Source of the DNA: Mesorhizobium kowhaii
GTDB taxonomy: Bacteria; Pseudomonadota; Alphaproteobacteria; Rhizobiales; Rhizobiaceae
Length of the DNA stretch: 64,000 nucleotides
NCBI RefSeq assembly: GCF_003253745.1
Contig: NZ_MZXV01000027.1
Coordinates: forward strand, 1-64,000
Direction of reading: 5' to 3'
How positions within the stretch are numbered: the first letter of the stretch is position 1; every line of letters starts with the position of its first letter. The notes under the pieces are model-generated. The model ran no database searches. It had not been told where the DNA came from and saw only the letters and a program-made list of their open reading frames with translations. A program made the position numbers and the translations under genes. Positions 60,099 to 64,000 of the stretch are shown here, in pieces.

Positions 60099-60887
60099 TC
60101 ACGAAGCTGTCACCCTCGCGACCGATGGCCTGGCATCCCCGGCCTCATTCCGACGGCCAAGCCGCGTGGCGCCATGCGGCGACAGCACCGGCACGAAGAC
60201 GCGGCGCGAGGCGCGCTGGGCGACCGGAACGCCTTGATAGAGCCGCTTCTGCGCCTCGACGACGATGACGCCGGAAAAGATCGGCCACAGCCGCCGGCCG
60301 ACACGCTCCAGCACATTGTGGAAGCGCATCATGAAGCGCCGCCGCGATGGCGGGAAGAACAGCGCGTCAGACCAGGACGCAGGCGTGAAATTCGTCTCGC
60401 GCAGCAGTTCCGTGAGCTGGCCGCGCGAGAAAGGCCGGCCATTGCCGAACGGCGTGTGCTCGAAGCGCGCCCAGACGCCGCGCCGGTTGGGCACGACGAT
60501 GACGACGCGGCCAGCCGGTGACAGCACCCGCCAGATCTCGTTCAGCGTTTCGCGCGGATTTTCGACATGTTCGAGCGAATGGACGAGCAGCATGCGGTCG
60601 ATGCAGGAATCGACCAGCGGCAGCTCCTCGTCGAAGACCAGTGCCGTCGCCGTAGGCCCCTTCGCCGGCCACACCACGGCGCCTTGCGTTGCCGGCATGA
60701 AGGCGAAGACCCGCTCGGCATCGGTGCCGAAGCGCTCCAGCCATGGCAAGGTGTAGCCGAGGCCGACCAGCCGCTCATTGGGTACGGCTGCCCAGATCGA
60801 CGACAGCGCCATGGTGATCGAGCGCTCGGCGAACCGGCCGAGCGTTGTCGAATAGAAGGAGCGAAGATCGACGATGTCGGAATGCAT
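60099..60887 (-). CDS. Class I methyltransferase-like protein
   Basis: A 262-residue protein resembling Methyltransf_11: CIDRMLLVHSLEHVENPRETLNEIWRVLSPAGRVVIVVPNRRGVWARFEHTPFG contains motifs post-II/III. The canonical SAM-binding motif I (DxGxGxG) is not recognisable; the equivalent place reads LVGLGYTLPWLERFG, so either it is degenerate or the protein binds SAM unusually. Substrate unknown. It is divergent from gloB with 138 bases between, including a tandem operator-like repeat. This association of a methyltransferase with gloB is frequent in Rhizobiales. Confidence 0.85.
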   Translation of the reverse strand: MHSDIVDLRSFYSTTLGRFAERSITMALSSIWAAVPNERLVGLGYTLPWLERFGTDAERVFAFMPATQGAVVWPAKGPTATALVFDEELPLVDSCIDRMLLVHSLEHVENPRETLNEIWRVLSPAGRVVIVVPNRRGVWARFEHTPFGNGRPFSRGQLTELLRETNFTPASWSDALFFPPSRRRFMMRFHNVLERVGRRLWPIFSGVIVVEAQKRLYQGVPVAQRASRRVFVPVLSPHGATRLGRRNEAGDARPSVARVTAS

Positions 60888-60942
60888 GCGAGGGATGTAG
60901 CCGTGATATCAGCCGGTTTCAACAAAAGGCCTTGAAGAGGTC

Positions 60943-60982
60943 GACATCACGGGATGTCATTCGACATTCCGGGATGACATCC
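60943..60982. promoter_or_regulatory. Tandem 20-bp operator-like repeat before gloB
   Basis: Two 20-base units in direct repeat: GACATCACGGGATGTCATTC (60943-60962) and GACATTCCGGGATGACATCC (60963-60982), about 15 of 20 positions identical. Each unit also contains an inverted pair; the first is a perfect GACATC-ACGG-GATGTC. It lies 44 bases before gloB and 56 bases before the divergent methyltransferase gene, a place where a dimeric regulator could control both. Confidence 0.5.
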
Positions 60983-61025
60983 GCGCGCCGGCGCCCTATG
61001 TCTGCGGCGACGATGGAGAGATGCG

Positions 61026-61793
61026 ATGCCGGTCGAAATCGAACAATTTATGTGCCGCAGCGACAATTTCGGCGTGCTGGTGCATGACCCCAAAAGTGGT
61101 CAGACCGCGATCATCGATGCACCAGAGGAAGCGCCGATCCTGGCCGCGCTCAAGCGCACCGGCTGGACGCCGACGATGATCCTGACAACGCATCACCATG
61201 TCGATCATGTCGAGGCCAATCTGGCGCTGAAGGAACGCTTCAAGCTGCGCATCGTCGGTCCGGAACCGGAAAAGGCGAAGATCCCCGGCATCGACGAAAC
61301 CGTCGAAGAGGGGTCCGTCGTTCATCTCGGCGATGAGCGGATCGAGGTGATCGCCACGCCCGGCCACACCGCCGGCCACGTCTCCTATTACTTGCCGGCA
61401 TCGAAGGTGGCGTTCACCGCCGACACGCTGTTTGCGCTGGGCTGCGGGCGGCTGTTCGAATGCAAGCCGCCGGTGATGTACGAATCGCTGAAGAAGCTTG
61501 TAGCGCTTCCCGCCGCGACCGTCGTCTATTGCGGCCACGAATATACGCTCTCCAACGCCCGTTTCGCGCTGACCGTCGACCCGACCAATTCGGCGTTGAA
61601 GGAACGTGCCGCCAAGATCGAGGCGTTGCGGGTCGACAACAAGCCGACCCTGCCGACGACGATCGGCGAGGAACTGTCGACCAATCCGTTCCTGCGCTGG
61701 CACGATCCGGCGATCCGCAAGCATCTTGGGCTGGAGAAGGCCTCGGACGCCGAGGTGTTCGCCGAAATCCGCAAGCGCAAGGACAATTTCTAG
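61026..61793 (+). CDS. gloB: Hydroxyacylglutathione hydrolase (glyoxalase II)
   Basis: A 255-residue metallo-beta-lactamase-fold enzyme that hydrolyses S-D-lactoylglutathione to glutathione and D-lactate, completing methylglyoxal detoxification. The binuclear metal motif THHHVDH is at 57-63, with further ligands in ATPGHTAGH, the FTADTLF aspartate and VYCGHEYT histidine. A C-terminal [25 protein letters not shown] region binds glutathione as in GloB. Start ATG 61026 after GGAGAG. Repeat A5 begins at its stop codon. Confidence 0.95.
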   Translation: MPVEIEQFMCRSDNFGVLVHDPKSGQTAIIDAPEEAPILAALKRTGWTPTMILTTHHHVDHVEANLALKERFKLRIVGPEPEKAKIPGIDETVEEGSVVHLGDERIEVIATPGHTAGHVSYYLPASKVAFTADTLFALGCGRLFECKPPVMYESLKKLVALPAATVVYCGHEYTLSNARFALTVDPTNSALKERAAKIEALRVDNKPTLPTTIGEELSTNPFLRWHDPAIRKHLGLEKASDAEVFAEIRKRKDNF

Positions 61794-61895
61794 TGCATGT
61801 CGCGCAAAAGTCGCCCCGGTTTTGCGCGAACGGCATGCATAAAGACAAACATCCAAAGCGTGTCGCTTGAATCCGTTCAAACGCGACGCGCTTTA
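61791..61895 (+). repeat. Repeat A5 joined to a second hairpin (mosaic)
   Basis: Starts with the gloB stop: TAGTGCATGTCGCGCAAAAG, then CGGTTTTGCGCG and CGGCATGCAT (family A, more diverged). It continues into a separate hairpin at 61855-61894, AAAGCGTGTCGC ... GCGACGCGCTTT with an inner TTGAA/TTCAA pair. The combination resembles the mosaic elements known in Rhizobium. Confidence 0.75.
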
Positions 61896-61920
61896 GGCAA
61901 TCCAGGATGGTCCGAGAATC

Positions 61921-62349
61921 ATGACCAGCGCCGCCGAAATCATCGCGATCCTCGGTCTGAAGCCGCACCCGGAAGGCGGCTGGTACGCGGAGACCTTTCG
62001 CGACGGCGCCGGCGGCGCGCGCGGCCATTCGACCGCGATCTATTTCCTGCTGGAGCAGCACCAGGTTTCGGCCTGGCACCGGGTCAAGGACGCCACCGAG
62101 GTCTGGCATTTCCATGCCGGTGCCCCGCTGGCGTTGTCGATGAGTGAGGAAGATGGCGCCGTGTTCGAGCAGGTGCTCGGCGCCGAGCTGGCGGCGGGCG
62201 AGCGGCCGCAGATCGTCGTGCCGGCAGGCTGGTGGCAATCGGCGCGCAGCCTGGGCGAATGGACCCTGGTCGGCTGCACCGTCGCACCGGGCTTTGAGTT
62301 TGCCACCTTCGAGCTGGCCGAGCCAGGCTGGCAGCCGGGAACGCCCTAG
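61921..62349 (+). CDS. Cupin protein (DUF985)
   Basis: A 142-residue small beta-barrel protein of the DUF985/cupin-5 family. HPEGGWYAETFRD opens it, and AIYFLLEQHQVSAWHRVKDATEVWHFHAGAPLALSM contains histidines (WHRVK, WHFHAG) that fit a metal site; VVPAGWWQSARSLGEWTLVGCTVAPGFEFATFELA is the typical second half. Function is unknown; some relatives are epimerase-like or sugar-binding. It ends 61 bases... in a long palindromic element (D2) whose first bases are its stop codon. The convergent lysoplasmalogenase-like gene lies beyond. Confidence 0.87.
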   Translation: MTSAAEIIAILGLKPHPEGGWYAETFRDGAGGARGHSTAIYFLLEQHQVSAWHRVKDATEVWHFHAGAPLALSMSEEDGAVFEQVLGAELAAGERPQIVVPAGWWQSARSLGEWTLVGCTVAPGFEFATFELAEPGWQPGTP

Positions 62350-62493
62350 AGTGCGTTGAGATTCAGGTCAGGCCGAGTCGAAAACGGTGAGTTCCGAGAA
62401 CCGGAGCGGAGCGTACTTTTGGTACGTGAGCACCGGAAGCGCAGGAACCCGCCGTTTGCAGGCCGGCATCACCTGAAGCTCAATGCACTCTTA
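62347..62493. repeat. Long palindromic repeat, family D (D2), between convergent genes
   Basis: The ends AGAGTGC (62348-62354) and GCACTCT (62485-62491) are inverted, followed inward by TTGAGATTCAGGT/ACCTGAAGCTCAA, and the centre holds GAGAACCGGAGCGGAGCGTAC, TTTTG and GTACGTGAGCACCGGAAGCG. The left end includes the stop TAG of the cupin gene and the right end the stop (TTA on the plus strand) of the lysoplasmalogenase gene. It should fold into a ~140-base hairpin in either transcript and probably terminates both. Confidence 0.8.
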
Positions 62494-63162
62494 ACTCAGC
62501 AGGAACCCAAGGGTAATCGCCAGTTGGGCGGCATAGTAGAGCGCCCAGACGGCAAAGCGCATCCAGACGCGATGCGGCGAGATGGCGGCCACCAGGAATT
62601 TTTCTGCGGCGAGCAGCCCGTCCGATGCCATGAACAGCAGCGCGCCGCCGATAATCGAAACGCTGCCTGTCGTCAGCGCCGAAATGCCCATGGCGAGGAT
62701 GGCCGCGACATAGACGGCGATCGGGACACGCAGGCCTGGACCGACGCGACGCCAGAGCGCCGCCAGCATGACGATCGCGAACACCGCCATTGCCAGTGCG
62801 ATCGCCCCGCGCCACGATTCGGCGCCAAGCAATTCCAAGCCGCCACTGCGCAGGAAGAGCGCGACATAGACGATATGGGCGACGAGAAAACTGGCCAGCC
62901 CGCCGAGAAAGGCCTTTTCGCCGTCGCGAGACAGGAAAGCGTCGCCAACGGCGCTGAGCGCAAGGGCCATGACCAGCAGCGGCGGGCCGCCTTGCAGCGC
63001 CGCCAGCACGGCAAGCATCGCCACGGCGAGCGTCTTTGCCGCCGAGCGGGCGAGCGTCGGCGGCATGCCTGATGTGAAGGCGTAGATCACCGCCGCCACC
63101 AGCGAAAAGATCAGTGTTGCATTGGCATTGGCGTCGATGCCGCCTAGAAACGGCATCGTCAT
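62491..63162 (-). CDS. YhhN/TMEM86-type (lysoplasmalogenase-like) membrane protein
   Basis: A 223-residue polytopic membrane protein with about eight helices, of the YhhN/TMEM86 family, whose animal members hydrolyse lysoplasmalogen. It contains the conserved acidic pair regions ALALSAVGDAFLSRDGEKAFLGGLASFLVAHIVYVALF and GALLFMASDGLLAAEKF, the glutamate/aspartate positions of the family. In bacteria the true substrate is uncertain. Start ATG 63162 overlaps the stop of the upstream DMT gene (ATGA), so the two are coupled. Its stop codon is the end of repeat D2. Confidence 0.88.
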   Translation of the reverse strand: MTMPFLGGIDANANATLIFSLVAAVIYAFTSGMPPTLARSAAKTLAVAMLAVLAALQGGPPLLVMALALSAVGDAFLSRDGEKAFLGGLASFLVAHIVYVALFLRSGGLELLGAESWRGAIALAMAVFAIVMLAALWRRVGPGLRVPIAVYVAAILAMGISALTTGSVSIIGGALLFMASDGLLAAEKFLVAAISPHRVWMRFAVWALYYAAQLAITLGFLLS

Positions 63163-64000
63163 GCTTCGGCTCCGCTTTCGGTCGCGGCCGGCTTGCGCAG
63201 GAACAGCGACTTTGCCGCCAGTGCCGCCCCGCCGGCGATGAGCACACAGGCGGCGAGAATGCGCAGCGACGGCTCGGCGACGCCGGCCGCGATCAGCACC
63301 AGTGTCGACAACAACGGCGCCGCATAGCTTGCCGCGCCGAGCACCTGTATGTTGCCGCGCTTGACGCCGATGTCCCAGGCGTAGAAGGCCGCTCCGACCG
63401 GCATCAGCCCAAGCCCGAGCACGGCCAGCCACTGGCCGACACCGTCCGGCAGCACGGTCTCTTCCAGCGCCAGGTGGCAGGCGAGCGACAGCACCGCGGT
63501 CGCCGCACAGAACCAGGTGACGATGCTGGTCGGCACCGACGGGAAGCGCCGCGACAGAAGCGAATAGGACGACCACAGCACGGCGCAGACGGCGGCCATG
63601 GCATAGCCAAAGGCGTAGCGGGCATCGAAGGCGAGACCGCCGCCCTTGGTGACGATCAGCACGGTACCGGCAAGGCCGAGCAGCGCGCCGACGACATGGT
63701 TCCAGGCCAGGCGCTCGCCCGGCATCAGCGCCGAACCAAGCACAATCAGCAGAGGCCACAGATAGGCGATCAGGCTCGCCTCCACCGCCGGCGCATTGCG
63801 CAGCGCGGTGAAGTAGAAGAAGTGGTAGCCGAACAGGCCGGCAATGCCGATCAGCCAGACCTGCGGCGGTATCTTCTGGCTCTTGTCGGCAGCGGGCATG
63901 AACAGCCGCGCGACAAGCCCGACCCCAGTGCCGATCGAGAAGGTGATCGCCGACAGCAGGAACGGCGGCACCTGACCGGAGGCATCCGTGAGCAGCGCCA
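63159..64000 (-). CDS. DMT superfamily (EamA) transporter, 5' end beyond the window
   Basis: An inner-membrane EamA protein; 280 codons are visible and the reading frame continues off the right edge, so the start is missing. The first visible residues ALLTDASGQVPPFLLSAITFSIGTGV lie after the first helix, and the second half (FCAATAVLSLACHLAL, WDIGVKRGNIQVLGAASYAAPLLSTLVLI) is complete. A GTG at 63971 could be read as a start but lies inside the conserved domain. Overlaps the YhhN-type gene by 4 bases, an operon. Substrate unknown. Confidence 0.87.
   Translation of the reverse strand, partial: ALLTDASGQVPPFLLSAITFSIGTGVGLVARLFMPAADKSQKIPPQVWLIGIAGLFGYHFFYFTALRNAPAVEASLIAYLWPLLIVLGSALMPGERLAWNHVVGALLGLAGTVLIVTKGGGLAFDARYAFGYAMAAVCAVLWSSYSLLSRRFPSVPTSIVTWFCAATAVLSLACHLALEETVLPDGVGQWLAVLGLGLMPVGAAFYAWDIGVKRGNIQVLGAASYAAPLLSTLVLIAAGVAEPSLRILAACVLIAGGAALAAKSLFLRKPAATESGAEA

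Noticed and set aside
1..64000. CRISPR array, insertion sequence, prophage or replication origin
   Set aside because: No regularly spaced repeats, transposase or integrase reading frames, or dnaA-box clusters were seen; the repeats present are short, dispersed palindromes.

Overview
The window looks like chromosomal DNA of a Rhizobiales alphaproteobacterium, most probably Mesorhizobium or a close relative. The reasons are uniformly GC-rich coding sequence, characteristic gene pairs and clusters (metX-metW behind a SAM-II riboswitch, tyrC-hisC, tlpA/argH-lptM-lysA-TIGR02302, cpdR and ftsE-ftsX-ydcF), an NrsF/ECF sigma pair, and many short rhizobial intergenic palindromes. Most of it is ordinary core chromosome: about 60 tightly packed genes, with no insertion sequence, phage, CRISPR array or rRNA operon.

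Layout. 1-1130 is a scar-like end: a truncated LysR gene, a gene-free stretch, a 3' fragment of tRNA-Arg, an intact tRNA-Leu(CAA), and a 5' fragment of another tRNA-Leu that still has its promoter. 1.3-9.5 kb holds membrane and housekeeping genes (YqaA, DsbB, HNH nuclease, AlkA-type glycosylase, GluQ, DMT exporter, YihY, SDR, cobalamin adenosyltransferase, rhomboid). 9.6-12.4 kb is etfB-etfA-hbdA, electron transfer and acyl-CoA oxidation. 12.4-15.8 kb has a PAS/GGDEF protein and an ECF sigma factor with its NrsF-type anti-sigma. 15.9-19.8 kb is an iron(III) ABC importer (fbpABC). 19.8-25.1 kb is the glycerol-3-phosphate importer ugpBAEC plus a phosphodiesterase. 25.3-29.8 kb has an EEP phosphatase, an MHYT-PAS-GGDEF-EAL protein and TlpA. 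29.8-37.3 kb is argH-lptM-lysA, an ArsR/dehydratase pair, the large TIGR02302 protein and a VOC protein.

37.3-46.8 kb holds a LysR/DMT pair, cpdR, hpt, ftsE-ftsX-ydcF (with a perfect CtrA box before ftsE), a three-gene module (flavin oxidoreductase, NTF2-like, LysR) and plsC. 46.8-51.3 kb holds LysE, aldo/keto reductase, gamma-glutamylcyclotransferase, DUF2125 and PfkB genes. 51.3-55.5 kb is tyrC-hisC divergent from riboswitch-controlled metX-metW. 55.5-64 kb has DUF1330, a glycosyltransferase, a VWA-like DUF1194 protein, an SbmA/BacA-type ABC protein, a methyltransferase, gloB, a DUF985 cupin, a lysoplasmalogenase-like protein and a DMT exporter that runs off the end.

The most informative non-coding signals are: the SAM-II aptamer followed by an intrinsic terminator that can pair alternatively with it; an ECF-type promoter GTAACA-N16-CGAA just before the sigma gene; a TGA-N9-TCA iron-box candidate before fbpA; the CtrA box before ftsE; and families of palindromic repeats whose ends repeatedly supply the stop codon of the gene they follow, including one repeat nested inside another. 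No clearly new multi-gene system was found. The best leads are the repeat/stop-codon relationship, the riboswitch attenuator, the tRNA scar, and a tandem 20-bp operator-like element before gloB.
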